From: Korobacter sp036501185
Lineage (GTDB): Bacteria > Acidobacteriota > Terriglobia > Terriglobales > Acidobacteriaceae
Direction: 5' to 3'
DNA: 64,000 nt
Assembly: GCA_036501185.1 (NCBI GenBank)
Contig: DASYAU010000013.1
Span: 4,421-68,420 of the forward strand
Under the pieces are notes generated by a model. The model did not search any database, had not been told where the DNA came from, and worked only from the letters and a program-made list of their open reading frames with translations. The translations under genes were made by a program, and so were the position numbers. Below, one piece after another: positions 36,548 through 46,700 of this stretch (within the stretch, counting starts at the first letter, position 1; each line of letters opens with the position of its first letter).

Positions 36548-36816
36548 GCACGCAGACTAACGCCACGCCACCCGCCGCTGAATCCCACCATCATCGTCAC
36601 CCCATCCCCCATTTGTGACAAGCCGTAACCCCCTACAAGCATGCTACTTATCCTGCATCGGCCCGCGTTCCGCGCGCTTCAATGGCCAAAGGCATGTGAC
36701 GCAGGACACAGCGCAATGTTCCTTGCTCGACCTATCATTCGCGCAGATTGGGCCACACGCGCCCGCTTTCTAGCTAGGCGCGGGCCTTGGTTGGTGACAG
36801 CCGCTGGAGGCACACG

Positions 36817-36945
36817 ATGTTCGAAGCCGAAATCGAAATGGAAAGAAAGTCCAGCTCCTTTGGACCCGTCCTCTTTATTGCCATCCTTGTTCTTTGTATC
36901 GCCAGCGTCCTCTATTACGCCGTCTCGGACGAAGCAAGAGCATGA
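36817..36945 (+). CDS. Membrane-anchor half of a split paralogue
   Basis: A 42-residue ORF: M-F-E-A-E-I-E-M-E-R-K-S-S-S-F-G-P followed by one membrane segment (about 17-35) and a stop. It aligns closely with the first 40 residues of the single-chain protein at 37867, which begins M-F-E-E-E-I-K-M-E. Start has a GGAGG box (G-C-T-G-G-A-G-G) upstream. Its TGA overlaps the next ATG by 4 bp. Too short for length-based gene finding. Confidence 0.78.
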   Translation: MFEAEIEMERKSSSFGPVLFIAILVLCIASVLYYAVSDEARA

Positions 36946-37484
36946 ATGAGAACCAGGCGTCGCAGCTCATTACCACGATCCTCAAGCAAAAAGGGCCGGC
37001 TACCCTGCAATTCAAAACCGGCCTGGTTAAGCAGTCGCAGGACGACAAGCCTTTCGACCCGCACTACAAGCTGCTTGAACATGCCGGACTCATTAAAAGT
37101 GTGAAGAAAGACGCTGGCCTCCTCGTCACCCTCACACCCGCCGGCGAAAAGGTCCTCACCGACATTCAAGGCACCGTGCGCACCAAGCGTCTCCAGGGCG
37201 GAGAAGCCATCACGGTCCCGCTTGCCACCCGCAAACTCGCCGCCATCACCAAGGTCGAAGTGCTTTCTCCCACGCGCGCCAACGTCAACTACACGTGGAA
37301 ATGGGAGCCCACCAAAATGGGCGAAGTCTTCGACGCCGACAGTCCGCTGGTCGCCAAGTTCGGCATTTGGGAGCGTCAGTCGCTGATTAAGGACTACAAC
37401 GTCGACTTCTACCACGCCGAGCCCAAGCCCGAATCCTTCACCTTCGTCCGCGGCCCCGCCGGCTGGAGCATCGCCGAAGACTAA
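36942..37484 (+). CDS. Soluble half of the split paralogue
   Basis: A 180-residue protein, no domain recognised. It aligns with residues from about 44 to the end of the protein at 37867: Q-K-G-P-A-T-L-Q-F-K-T-G-L here versus Q-R-G-P-A-M-L-H-F-H-T-G-L there, and W-K-W-E-P-T-K-M-G-E-V-F-D versus W-Q-W-K-P-T-Q-M-G-D-V-F-D. Here the anchor is a separate ORF joined by an ATGA overlap. Either translation is coupled to give two chains, or a fusion was broken. Function unknown. Confidence 0.85.
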   Translation: MNENQASQLITTILKQKGPATLQFKTGLVKQSQDDKPFDPHYKLLEHAGLIKSVKKDAGLLVTLTPAGEKVLTDIQGTVRTKRLQGGEAITVPLATRKLAAITKVEVLSPTRANVNYTWKWEPTKMGEVFDADSPLVAKFGIWERQSLIKDYNVDFYHAEPKPESFTFVRGPAGWSIAED

Positions 37485-37500
37485 TTTCTCGACCTGGGTG

Positions 37501-37540
37501 CCCCGTCCTTATCCGCACAGCGGACAGGGCGGGGTTTTTC
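37501..37540 (+). terminator. Terminator / GTGCCCC hairpin
   Basis: CCCCGTCC... pairs with ...GGGCGGGG in an imperfect hairpin followed by TTTTT, 13 bp after the split paralogue's stop. Preceded by GGGTGCCCC, as at 43670 and 48917. The rest of 37485-37866 contains one copy of the TCATCCTGA repeat and no gene. Confidence 0.7.
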
Positions 37541-37596
37541 ATTCTGTTAGCTGCTTGCCCACGCGCAAGCCTGCAACCCCCGCATCACTGCCTCTT

Positions 37597-37621
37597 GTCA
37601 TCCTGAACGAAGTGAAGGACC
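37597..37621 (+). repeat. TCATCCTGA-type dispersed repeat, copy 1
   Basis: GTCATCCTGAACGAAGTGAA then GGACC. Related copies are at 41771, 41896, 48995 and 50759. Confidence 0.75.
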
Positions 37622-37866
37622 TGCTGTTCCTAAGAGCCAACAGCCTCTTCCTTGCATTTTCCGTCCCTCTCAACTCTTCCTCTTTTCCTGAAACCTGCCG
37701 TTAAACCAGAAACCATTCTTTGCCCCCATGACATTCGTAACATCCCCTATTACTTCCGTGATGTGGCGCGTCGATTTTTCTTGGAACAATATGTCTCTCC
37801 ATTAGGGCCGCACTCCCAGGCCCGCTAACACCCACCGGCTGCTCACACTTGTGGAGGGGTTACACA

Positions 37867-38523
37867 ATGTTCGAAGAAGAAATCAAAATGGAGGAACGGT
37901 CCTCTAGCGTCGGACCGATGCTGCTTATCGCGGCCGTCTGCGTTACCATCGTCGCGACCGCCGTTTACGTTGCCGTGGAGGCCCACAAGGGCATGAGCCA
38001 GGCCGAAGCCAAGCGCGCCGTCGGCGCCATGCTCGCCCAGCGGGGCCCCGCTATGCTGCATTTCCACACCGGTCTTATGACCTCTAAAACCGATCAGAAG
38101 CCTGCCGACCCGCAGTATGCCCTGATGGAACGCGCCCAGCTCATCACCATCGAGAAGCGCGACAACGGCACTGAAGTTGACCTTACCGAAGACGGAACGC
38201 GCATGGTCAACCATATCTCCGGCAGCACCCGCACCACCGCGGCCGACGGCACCACCGAATACATGGTTCCCCTCGGAACCCGCGAGCTCGTATCCGTGAC
38301 CGGCGTTAACGTCCTCAGCCCGAGCTCAGCCACAATTCACTACACCTGGCAGTGGAAGCCAACCCAGATGGGCGACGTCTTCGACCTCGCCGGCAGTTAC
38401 GCCAGCGGTCTCGATGTCTGGCAGCGTGCAGACCTCGCCAAAAATGGCGCCGACCTATTCCACAGCGCCCCGGTACCCGACGAGTACAACGCCACCAGCG
38501 GCTGGCAACTCGCTCGCAACTAA
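37867..38523 (+). CDS. Membrane-anchored paralogue (single chain) of the split pair
   Basis: A 218-residue protein: short cytoplasmic start M-F-E-E-E-I-K-M-E, one membrane segment (about 17-38), then a 175-residue domain homologous to the gene at 36942. A winged-helix-like stretch (A-L-M-E-R-A-Q-L-I-T-I, T-E-D-G-T-R-M-V) is followed by a beta-rich Y-T-W-Q-W-K-P region. No known family. It is a tandem duplicate of the preceding pair and has its own terminator. Confidence 0.88.
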   Translation: MFEEEIKMEERSSSVGPMLLIAAVCVTIVATAVYVAVEAHKGMSQAEAKRAVGAMLAQRGPAMLHFHTGLMTSKTDQKPADPQYALMERAQLITIEKRDNGTEVDLTEDGTRMVNHISGSTRTTAADGTTEYMVPLGTRELVSVTGVNVLSPSSATIHYTWQWKPTQMGDVFDLAGSYASGLDVWQRADLAKNGADLFHSAPVPDEYNATSGWQLARN

Positions 38524-38548
38524 ATTTTCCGAATGTGTCCTCCGACTT

Positions 38549-38573
38549 GGCCCGGCGCAAGCCGGGCCCTTTT
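38549..38573 (+). terminator. Rho-independent terminator
   Basis: GGCCCGGC-gcaa-GCCGGGCC (38549-38568) followed by CTTTTT. It ends the plus-strand paralogue and abuts the stop of the convergent minus-strand gene. Confidence 0.92.
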
Positions 38574-40198
38574 TATTCAAGCGTTACCAGCACCTCGATA
38601 ACTCCCGTCCCAGTCTTCAACTCCTGCATCGCCTTTCCCACAATCGCTCCCAGCATCCTCTCGCGCTCCGTACCTTTCATCGCATAACCCGGAAGCCCGG
38701 AGCTCACCAGCAGGTCGCCGCGATGGATCTCCCCGTTCGCCGTCGTCACCTTGCACGGCACAATCCCAATCACCGCCATCGGCACTTCGTCCTCCAGCGC
38801 CTTGGAATCGATGTCATGGTTTGTCGAAAGCGTTCCCGGCTTCGTCGAGTAAATCCCCGCCACCCGCGTCGAGTACGCCTCGTCCGCCAGCCGCAGCTGC
38901 CGATCGCTCTCTTCATCCAGCATCAATACGTCCCCAGGCTCGTACTCCGCCCGCGGTCCGCGCACTGCCACCGACTCCGCAAAATCCGCTCCGCTGGCTA
39001 CCGTCCCGCCGTTGGCATAGACCTTTCCCGTGCCATCGACGCGGAAGACTTTGCTCGTGCCCGAAATCCCAACCAGGATGTTGCCCTTCGCCGCATTAAC
39101 AAAATACCCGGCAATTCCGGTCAAGCTTCCCACCGTTCCTCGCACACCGATGGTCGTTCCCGCAACCGAATCGTTCTGCCCCCACACACCCACGCCATAC
39201 CCGCTATGTGCACGGCCGATCACGCCATAAGTGGTCGCCGACCCTGAAGTAACGCTAGCCTCCCCGATCGCGCCCGTTCCCGACGCGCTGTACGACTTCC
39301 CGAACACGCCCACGGAAGCACCCGTCGTTGCCACCGCGTATCCGCCCACGCCGTGCCCTTCGGTAGCCATCGCCGTCCCCGAAATCGCCTCAGCCGAACC
39401 CGTAGACGACGTCGTCACGCCATACACTCCGTTGCCCACCACGCTGTCGCTTCGCCCAATCACGCCCACCGTGTTCCCAGTCGTCGACGTCACAATTCCC
39501 ATGATCCCCGTGCCGCTTGAACTCGCGTTCTCGGCCTTCACCGCAATGACGCCGCCTGTCGTCGCCGTGCCTTGTATCCAGAACAGTTGGCTCACAATGT
39601 CGGAGGTCGTCAGCGTCGTCAGTCCCGTCACGTTCAAACTTCCCGCGATGTTCTCCGTACCGACAAAATTATTCGAGCCCAGCGTCGCATAGCTCGTCGT
39701 CAACGAAGTAACCGCCCCAGCCGCTTCGCTCGTGTTCTTTTCATCACGAAGCACAAATGCCGACAGCGGCTTTCCGCCCAGCGTCTCTGCATTCCTCGCC
39801 TCGAACGCATATGGCACGCTTGCCAGCGCGATGCGCATTCCAACCGGCTCGTCCCCCACTTGCACCTCGAGCCATCGAGCCTGGTTCGTATCGAACCAAT
39901 ACTCCGGGATCCCATCCGCATTCACCGCTCCTATCAGCGCAGCAAATTTTCCGTCCTGCACGGTCACGGTCTGTGTTTCGCGCCACAGGGCCGATCCGCC
40001 CGTCGCGTTCGCATACAAACGAAAGGTCACCCGGACCTCCCGTTGTCCCGCAGGCACCGCAAGCGGCACCGTCCCCGAATACCGCACAATGCGCGGCACG
40101 GAAAGCACTCCGTTTTGATTTGTCGTCTTGAGTTGTTGCGCGGCGGCAAACATCCCGCACGCGAGTACGGCGAACAGAACCACTCCGTGGCGTCGCAA
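38573..40198 (-). CDS. Secreted protein with Gly/Val/Ser-rich repeats
   Basis: A 541-residue exported protein. TTG 40198 is chosen as start because GGGGAGGAAAG precedes it and a signal peptide (to A-A-A-Q-Q) follows at once; the frame stays open 18 codons further upstream. Residues 35-130 are a beta-rich domain (R-I-V-R-Y-S-G, E-V-R-V-T-F-R-L-Y). Residues about 215-375 hold roughly eight imperfect 18-22-residue repeats of the type G-V-x-G-x-S-x-S-x-x-G, like a beta-helix or tail-fibre stalk. The C-terminal 150 residues (D-F-A-E-S-V, Y-E-P-G-D-V-L, V-A-G-I-Y-S-T-K-P-G) form a separate head domain found in many acidobacterial exported proteins. Probably a surface or extracellular stalked protein. 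Confidence 0.8.
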   Translation of the reverse strand: MRRHGVVLFAVLACGMFAAAQQLKTTNQNGVLSVPRIVRYSGTVPLAVPAGQREVRVTFRLYANATGGSALWRETQTVTVQDGKFAALIGAVNADGIPEYWFDTNQARWLEVQVGDEPVGMRIALASVPYAFEARNAETLGGKPLSAFVLRDEKNTSEAAGAVTSLTTSYATLGSNNFVGTENIAGSLNVTGLTTLTTSDIVSQLFWIQGTATTGGVIAVKAENASSSGTGIMGIVTSTTGNTVGVIGRSDSVVGNGVYGVTTSSTGSAEAISGTAMATEGHGVGGYAVATTGASVGVFGKSYSASGTGAIGEASVTSGSATTYGVIGRAHSGYGVGVWGQNDSVAGTTIGVRGTVGSLTGIAGYFVNAAKGNILVGISGTSKVFRVDGTGKVYANGGTVASGADFAESVAVRGPRAEYEPGDVLMLDEESDRQLRLADEAYSTRVAGIYSTKPGTLSTNHDIDSKALEDEVPMAVIGIVPCKVTTANGEIHRGDLLVSSGLPGYAMKGTERERMLGAIVGKAMQELKTGTGVIEVLVTLE

Positions 40199-40368
40199 AC
40201 TTTCCTCCCCCGAAAAGCTGCAAGCTATGTGACCTGTCGAGCCTAAGTCCACTGGCTAAACTCGCGCAGCGACGCCTACATCCAACGAACAGGGTACAAG
40301 TCCCGTGTAGGGAATCCACCCTGCTTCACCGGTAACGACGCTGACAGGGGGAATAAAAGCCTTCGTTT

Positions 40369-40388
40369 CCTCTGTGTCCTCTGTGGTT
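40369..40388 (-). repeat. Dispersed 20-bp repeat, copy 3
   Basis: Minus strand reads AACCACAGAGGACACAGAGG, 14 bp after the stop codon of the permease gene and in the same orientation as that gene. Confidence 0.85.
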
Positions 40389-40402
40389 GATGGTTTTGAT
40401 TG

Positions 40403-41713
40403 TCACGAATACGGATAGAAGACAAAGAACAACAACGACAGCCCCGCCAATACCCACAATCCCGGCTTCAGTTCCTTCGTGCGCCCCGCGACAATCTTGC
40501 ACAGCGGATACAGCACGAACCCCGCCGAGATTCCGATCGCAATGTTGAACGTGAACGACATCAACATCACCGTCGCGAACGACGGAATCGATTCCGTGAA
40601 ATCGTTGAAGTCCACTTTCGTAATCGGCGACAGCATGAACAATCCCACGATAATCAACGCGGGCCCATAAGCCTGCGGCGGTATCGCGCCCACGAACGGT
40701 GCGAACACAAGCGTTAGCAGGAAGCACGCCGCCGTCACCAGTACCGTCAATCCCGTTCGTCCACCGGCTTCAATTCCCGTCGCCGACTCCACGAACGCAC
40801 CCGAAGTCGTCGTTCCCATCGCCGGGGAAAAGCATGTCGCCAATGCATCCACCAGCATCGGCCGCTCGATCTGTGGCAGGTTGCCGTCTTTATCCAGGAA
40901 TCCCGCGCGCGCCGAAAGCCCAATCAGCGTCCCCATCGTGTCTACAAACGCCATGATGAAAATCGTCAGCACGATCGGAAACGCGCCCCAACTCAGCGCC
41001 CCGCGAAAATCCAGCTTCCACACAATCGGCATTACGCTCGGAGGCATGCTCACAATCGCTGCCGGCGCCGGCGCGACCTTCGCCACGAACGCCACAACCG
41101 CAGTCGCCACGATCCCCAGCAAAATCGCGCCGGGAACTTTTCGAATCACCAAAACCGAAATCAGCACAAACCCGAAGATTGCCACCAGCACGGGTGCTCC
41201 GGTCAAATGCCCGGCCTTCACCGGCGCTCCCATCACGCCCAGCGTCACCAGCCCCGTCTGGTTCAGCCCAATGAATGTCAGGAAAAATCCAATGCCCACG
41301 GCAAAGCTGTAGCGCAGGGAAGTCGGCACGCCCTCCACAATCCACTGCCGCAGTCGCAAGACAGTCAGCACCACGAACGCGACGCCCGCCAGGAAGATCG
41401 CTGCCAGCGCCGTCTCCCACTTGTACCCCAGCATCTTGCAAACGGTAAACGCAATGAACGCGTTTTCGCCCATGTACGGCGCAATCGCAAACGGCCGGTT
41501 CGCATAGACGCCCATCAATATGCATCCAAACAGCGCCGCCAGCACCGTCGCCACAAACGACGCCCCCACCGGTATCCCCGCCGCCCCCAATATCGCCGGG
41601 TTCACCACTACGATGTAGCTCATCGTGGTGAAAGTCGTCAGCCCCGCGACGACCTCGCGCCCCACACTGCTTCCGCGCTCCTCAATGTGGAAGAAATTCT
41701 CAATCATTCCCAT
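40403..41713 (-). CDS. AzgA-type purine (hypoxanthine/guanine) permease
   Basis: A 436-residue membrane protein of the NCS2-related AzgA family, with 12-14 segments. Family segments visible: T-F-T-T-M-S-Y-I-V-V-V-N-P, P-Y-M-G-E-N-A-F, A-F-V-D-T-M-G-T, and G-T-T-T-S-G-A-F-V-E-S-A-T-G-I-E-A-G-G-R-T. Expected substrates are purine bases; uptake by proton symport. I take ATG 41713 (M-G-M-I-E-N-F-F); GTG 41737 would add eight residues. Confidence 0.9.
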   Translation of the reverse strand: MGMIENFFHIEERGSSVGREVVAGLTTFTTMSYIVVVNPAILGAAGIPVGASFVATVLAALFGCILMGVYANRPFAIAPYMGENAFIAFTVCKMLGYKWETALAAIFLAGVAFVVLTVLRLRQWIVEGVPTSLRYSFAVGIGFFLTFIGLNQTGLVTLGVMGAPVKAGHLTGAPVLVAIFGFVLISVLVIRKVPGAILLGIVATAVVAFVAKVAPAPAAIVSMPPSVMPIVWKLDFRGALSWGAFPIVLTIFIMAFVDTMGTLIGLSARAGFLDKDGNLPQIERPMLVDALATCFSPAMGTTTSGAFVESATGIEAGGRTGLTVLVTAACFLLTLVFAPFVGAIPPQAYGPALIIVGLFMLSPITKVDFNDFTESIPSFATVMLMSFTFNIAIGISAGFVLYPLCKIVAGRTKELKPGLWVLAGLSLLFFVFYPYS

Positions 41714-41770
41714 GAATGCGAGCAGAGTAGGTGCCACTTCCCATTCGTGTCAATCACGCTTTCGACGATT

Positions 41771-42012
41771 GTCATCCTGAACGGAGTGCGCGAAGCGCAC
41801 GCAGTCGAAGGACCCCGATCCCCTCCATGCTCTCGATGTCCCTCCACGCATCGCGCCAGCTCACGCAAACCCGTCGATCTCCGACACCCTCTCTTGTCAT
41901 CCTGAGAAGCCTAGCGACGAAGGACCTGCTTTTCGCCACCGCCCCAGCCGCTTTGTATCAGGGCATGGCTTCAGCCATGCCACTACGACACTTTCATCGT
42001 GGGCTTTAGCCC
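41771..42012. repeat. Cluster of dispersed palindromic repeats
   Basis: The whole gap 41738-42060 holds repeats only. TCATCCTGA elements lie at 41771-41814 and 41896-41926. A hairpin GGCATGGCTtcAGCCATGCC is at 41962-41981, and GGGCTttAGCCC at 42001-42012. They are not evenly spaced, so not CRISPR. Confidence 0.75.
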
Positions 42013-42060
42013 CTGCGTGCTCCCACCATTTACAATCCCCCCGTCCACCTACGAGGTCCA

Positions 42061-43659
42061 ATGTCCGATCGCCGCGAATTCCTAAAGCTCACCGCCGCCA
42101 CACTCGCCACCATCGCAATCTCGAAATCCGCCCACGCCGAATCCCCACACCTCGATCTCGAAGAGATCACCATCGCCGAGCTTCAATCCGGCCTGCAATC
42201 CGGCAAGTGGACCTCCGCGTCCCTCACCCGCGCTTATCTCGATCGTATTGCCGCCCTCGATAAATCCGGCCCCAAGCTCAACTCGATCATCGAGCTCAAT
42301 CCCGACGCCGAATCCATCGCCGCCCAAGCCGACGCCGATCGCAAGTCCGGCAAAGTTCGCGGCCCTCTTCACGGCATTCCCGTCCTTATTAAAGACAACA
42401 TCTCCACCGCAGACCGCATGCAGACCACCGCCGGTTCGCTCGCCCTCATCGGCGCCGGCGCGCCGAATAATAAAGACGCCTTTATGGCCGCCCAACTCCG
42501 CCGTGCAGGCGCAGTCCTTCTCGGCAAAACCAATCTCAGCGAATGGGCGAACTTCCGTTCGGGTCATTCCACCAGCGCCTGGAGCGGCCGCGGCGGTCAA
42601 ACCCACAACCCCTACGCGCTCGACCGCAACCCCTCCGGCTCCAGTTCCGGCACCGGGGCAGCCGTAAGCGGCAATCTCTGCGCCGTTGGCATCGGTACTG
42701 AAACTGACGGCTCCATCGTTTCGCCATCGTGTTCCAACGGATTAGTCGGCATCAAGCCTACGGTCGGCCTCGTCAGCCGCGCCGGCATTATTCCTATCTC
42801 CCACACGCAAGACACTGCCGGTCCCATGGCGCGCTGCGTTGCTGACGCCGCCGCACTCCTCGCCGTCATCGCCGGCGCCGATCCCGACGACGCCGCCACC
42901 TCCGCTTCCGCCGGTCACATCTCCCCCGACTACACCAAATTTACGGATCCCAACGGTCTCCGCGGACTGCGCATCGGCGTCGTCGCAAAATTTGCGAAGG
43001 CCACCGCTGAGGTCGACAAGCTCTTCCAGGAGTCTGTTGCCGCCATGAAATCCGCCGGCGCCGAAATCATCGACAACCTCGATTTCGCCACCCAAGGCAA
43101 ATTCGACGAAGCCGAAAACGTTGTCCTGCAATGCGAGTTCAAGGCCGACCTCAACAAATACCTCGCCGCCCTCGGACCGCAAGCAAAGGTCCGCACCCTC
43201 GCCGACGTCATCGCCTTCAATGATGCCCACGCCGCCACAGAAATGCCTTATTTCGGACAGGAAGAGATGATCAAATCGCAGGCCCGTCCCGGCCTCGACT
43301 CCGACGAATACAAAAAAGCTCTCGCCGATTGCCGCCGCCTCTCCCGCGACGAAGGCATCGACGCCATGCTCAGGAAAGACCGTCTCGACGTCCTTATCGG
43401 GATCACCGGCACGCCCGCCTGGTTCACCGACTGGGTCAACGGCGATGCCTTCGGCTTCAGCGACTCCAGCCTCGCAGCCGTCGCCGGTTACCCGCACATC
43501 ACCGTCCCCATGGGCTACATCTTCGGACTGCCCGTCGGGATCTCGTTCATCGGCGCTGCCTGGAGCGAGCCCACCCTAATCAAAGCCGCCTACGCCTACG
43601 AGCAGGCGACGAAACACCGCCGCGCGCCAAAGTTCCTGCCGACAGTCCAGTTCTCATAG
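42061..43659 (+). CDS. Tat-exported amidase (amidase signature family)
   Basis: A 532-residue hydrolase. The N-terminus has a twin-arginine signal (S-D-R-R-E-F-L-K then a hydrophobic stretch, A-H-A). The Ser-cisSer-Lys triad is visible: K111 in L-I-K-D-N, the Ser run of S-G-S-S-S-G (about 193-197) and S218 in T-E-T-D-G-S-I. It hydrolyses amides; the substrate is unknown. A GAGG box precedes the ATG. Length and Tat export resemble acidobacterial and proteobacterial periplasmic amidases rather than GatA. Confidence 0.93.
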   Translation: MSDRREFLKLTAATLATIAISKSAHAESPHLDLEEITIAELQSGLQSGKWTSASLTRAYLDRIAALDKSGPKLNSIIELNPDAESIAAQADADRKSGKVRGPLHGIPVLIKDNISTADRMQTTAGSLALIGAGAPNNKDAFMAAQLRRAGAVLLGKTNLSEWANFRSGHSTSAWSGRGGQTHNPYALDRNPSGSSSGTGAAVSGNLCAVGIGTETDGSIVSPSCSNGLVGIKPTVGLVSRAGIIPISHTQDTAGPMARCVADAAALLAVIAGADPDDAATSASAGHISPDYTKFTDPNGLRGLRIGVVAKFAKATAEVDKLFQESVAAMKSAGAEIIDNLDFATQGKFDEAENVVLQCEFKADLNKYLAALGPQAKVRTLADVIAFNDAHAATEMPYFGQEEMIKSQARPGLDSDEYKKALADCRRLSRDEGIDAMLRKDRLDVLIGITGTPAWFTDWVNGDAFGFSDSSLAAVAGYPHITVPMGYIFGLPVGISFIGAAWSEPTLIKAAYAYEQATKHRRAPKFLPTVQFS

Positions 43660-43670
43660 AGGGTCAGCGG

Positions 43671-43703
43671 GTGCCCCAGGTTTGGCGGTTTTCCAAACCC
43701 GGG
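43671..43703 (+). terminator. GTGCCCC hairpin after the amidase
   Basis: CCCaGGTTTGG (43675-43685) pairs with CCAAACCcGGG (43693-43703), loop 7 nt. Preceded by GGGTGCCCC, as at two other gene ends. No clear T-tract, so termination is possible but not certain; it also faces the tricorn gene's end. Confidence 0.55.
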
Positions 43704-43724
43704 AAATCCAAATAAGTTACCTCG

Positions 43725-46700
43725 CTATTTCGATCCCGCAGTATTGCTTACGTTCTTCTCCTGCTGGTGATAGTTCGGATACGGCGGCCGCTCGTACTTC
43801 GGCTGCGGATTCTTCTCCAGCAAATCCATCACCGTCTTCACCGCCGTCTCCAGTTGCGGATCATGTCCGTCCCGCATCGCCTTCGGATCGAGTTCCACGT
43901 CCACGTCCGGCGGAATCCCGTGATTCTCTACCTCATACTCGCCCTTCAATCCGTAGATCGCAATGCGCGGTGCGGTCACTCGTCCGCCGTCCATCAGCAC
44001 TGGGTAGTCATAGATCCCCACCAGTCCGCCCCAAGTGCGCTTCCCAACGAGCGGCCCTATGTTCGCTTTGCGGAAGTACCACGGCAGCGCATCGCCACCT
44101 GAACCCGACAGTTGGTTGATGATCATCACCTTCGGCCCGAAGATCGACCCCAGCGGACTCGCGAAGTCCTGCCCATCGCGCGTCATCATCAGGCTCATCA
44201 TCGGACGATGCAGATGGTCCACAATGTAGTCCGCCAAATCCCCGCCCTGGTTGAATCGCTCATCGATCACGGCTGCTTTCTTGTCGATCTGCGAGAAGTA
44301 GTAGCGATTGAAATACGTGTAGCCGCCGTCCGCCGTATCCGGCAAATAGACGTACGCCACTTTCCCGCCGCTCATCTCGTAAACCCGCTCCCGGTTACTT
44401 TCAATCCATTCCCGCCGCCGCAGGCTCACTTCGCTGTCCACCGGAACCACGGTGACATCGCGCGCGCCCTTCCCATCGCGGCTCGGCCCCACCTTCAACA
44501 GCACCGACTTTCCTGCCGTCCCCTGGAAGAAGCTGAACAAATTGTCCGACGAATGCAGTTCGCGACCGTTCACTGCCAGCAGATACTCACCGGCTTTCAC
44601 ATTCACGCCCGGCTGCGTCAGCGGCGCCTTCACATCCGGGTTCCAGTTCTCCCCGTAGTAAACATGCGAAAACTTGTATCGGTCGCCGTCCACCGCGTAA
44701 TCCGCGCCTAACAGCCCTGTCCTCGCGATCGGCTTGTCCTCCGGCAGGTCGCCACCGCTCACGAACATGTGCCCGACCGTGAGTTCGCCAAGCATTTCCT
44801 CGAACAAGTAATTCAACTCTTCACGCGAGCCCATGTTCTCGAGATAAGGCGCGTACTTCGCCTCGGTCGCCGGCAGATCCAGCCCATGCAAATGCGGGTC
44901 ATACAGGAAGTCGCGCTCAATCCGCCACACTTCGTGGTACATCTGCTTCCACTCCGCTCGCGGATCCACATACACCTGCAATCCCGCCAGCTTCAGAGGA
45001 CCTTCTCCTGGCTTCGGCTCACCCTCTCCCTTCGGCGGCGCATCCGTTCCAGTAATGATCCACTGATCGTCTTTGCGGAACAGCATCTTCTCGCCATTCT
45101 GCGAGAGCGTCATCGCGTTCACTTCGTCGACGAACTTATCGTCCTTGCGCTTCTTCAGGTCAAACTTGTAGACCGTCAGCTTGTTCTCGTCGTTCGGCAC
45201 CACTGGCGCTTCCACCAGGAATACCGTTCCCTCCGTGCCAGCGCTTAGTCCAACGTAGTTCCGCGCATGGATCGGCAGCGCTAGGATCCGCTGTCCAATG
45301 TCTTCCACGTCCAGCTTCACCACCACCGGTTCTTTCTTCTCTTTGCTCGTATCCGCTTCTTCGCCGGGCTTGGTGTTATCGGCCGTCTTGCTCGCCTGGT
45401 CAGCATGCTTCGTCTTATCGGTTTTTGGCACCGAGATCGGCGCCTTCGGTGGCACGGTTGACTTCTTCTCCTCCGCCACCTTTTCTTCATCGCTCTCCGG
45501 TGCCAGCGGTGAAGCCTCATTCTTGCTCAGCACCGTCAGGTACACGCTGCGCGATACCGGCCGGTTGATGCTCGACATATCCAGCCAATCCGCCGCCAGT
45601 CCCAAGTCCGTGCTCGCCGTGAAGTACAGGTATTTCCCATTCGCGTCAAACTGCGCGTACCGCGCGTCGCTCATCCCGTCCGTCACCTGCCATGCTTTTC
45701 CGCTCGCCAGCGAATAAACAAACACGGCATGCAGATGGTTCTGCAAAAGCTTGGTATAGGTCAGCCATTGGCTATCCGGAGACCACCCCGGATCGAACGT
45801 CCTCTCCGGTGTCTCAAACGGGTTTGTATCCACCTTTACCGTCTTGCCGCTGTCAACGTCCACGTACCACAGGTTCAGACGCTTGTCCGTGTATACAATC
45901 TTCTTGCTGTCCGGCGACCATAGTGGCGAATAGAAGAAGGATGCCGGTTTGCCCAGCTCTATCCTGCGCGGTTCGCCCATCCCGCTCTGTTCGCGCAGCT
46001 CCAACCCGTACTCACCGCCCTTGTCCGAAAAATACGCAATCCATTTCCCGTTCGGAGACCACGCCGGGTCGCGTTCTTCCACCGCCGTTGTGTTCGTCAA
46101 ATTCCGGATATCGCCCTTGTCCGATGGAACCGTCAAAATCTCGCCATGCGCCTCCAGCACCGCGCGCACCCCGGTCGGTGAAAGCTCGATGTTGTCGATC
46201 GTCTTGGCTTCCACGTTCACGAAGTGCGGCTTCACCTGCGGCAAATCACCATTCACGCGGATCGCCAGGTCCTTCACCTGCCGTGAGCCGGTATCAAATA
46301 AGTGCAGCGATCCAAACTGCTCATAGACAATTGCGCCCGCGCCCGCCGACGCCGCCTTGAAATCCAGCCCAGCGTTCTTCACCACTTCCGACACTTGCTT
46401 CGACTTCGTGTCGTAGGCGAACAACGACACCGGTCCGTTGCGGTCCGACAGGAAATAGATCGTGTCGCCCACCCACATCGGGTTCGAATCATTGGAGTTG
46501 TCGCGCGGAATCCGATCCTCAACCTCCGACGTGGCCAGGTTCACAATCCAAATTGGCGTCGTCTGCCCGCCGTGGTAGCGCTTCCATGCCTTCTGCCACT
46601 TCGGATTCGGCACATACGCCAGGTGCGTTGCGTCCGGCGAGAAGGAAGCCTCCTGCCCCATCGGCAGTTCCAGTTCGCGCGGGAAACCACCGCCTTCCAG

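Noticed and set aside
41771..42012. Possible CRISPR array
   Set aside because: The repeats are of different kinds, unevenly spaced and palindromic, with no spacer regularity and no cas genes.
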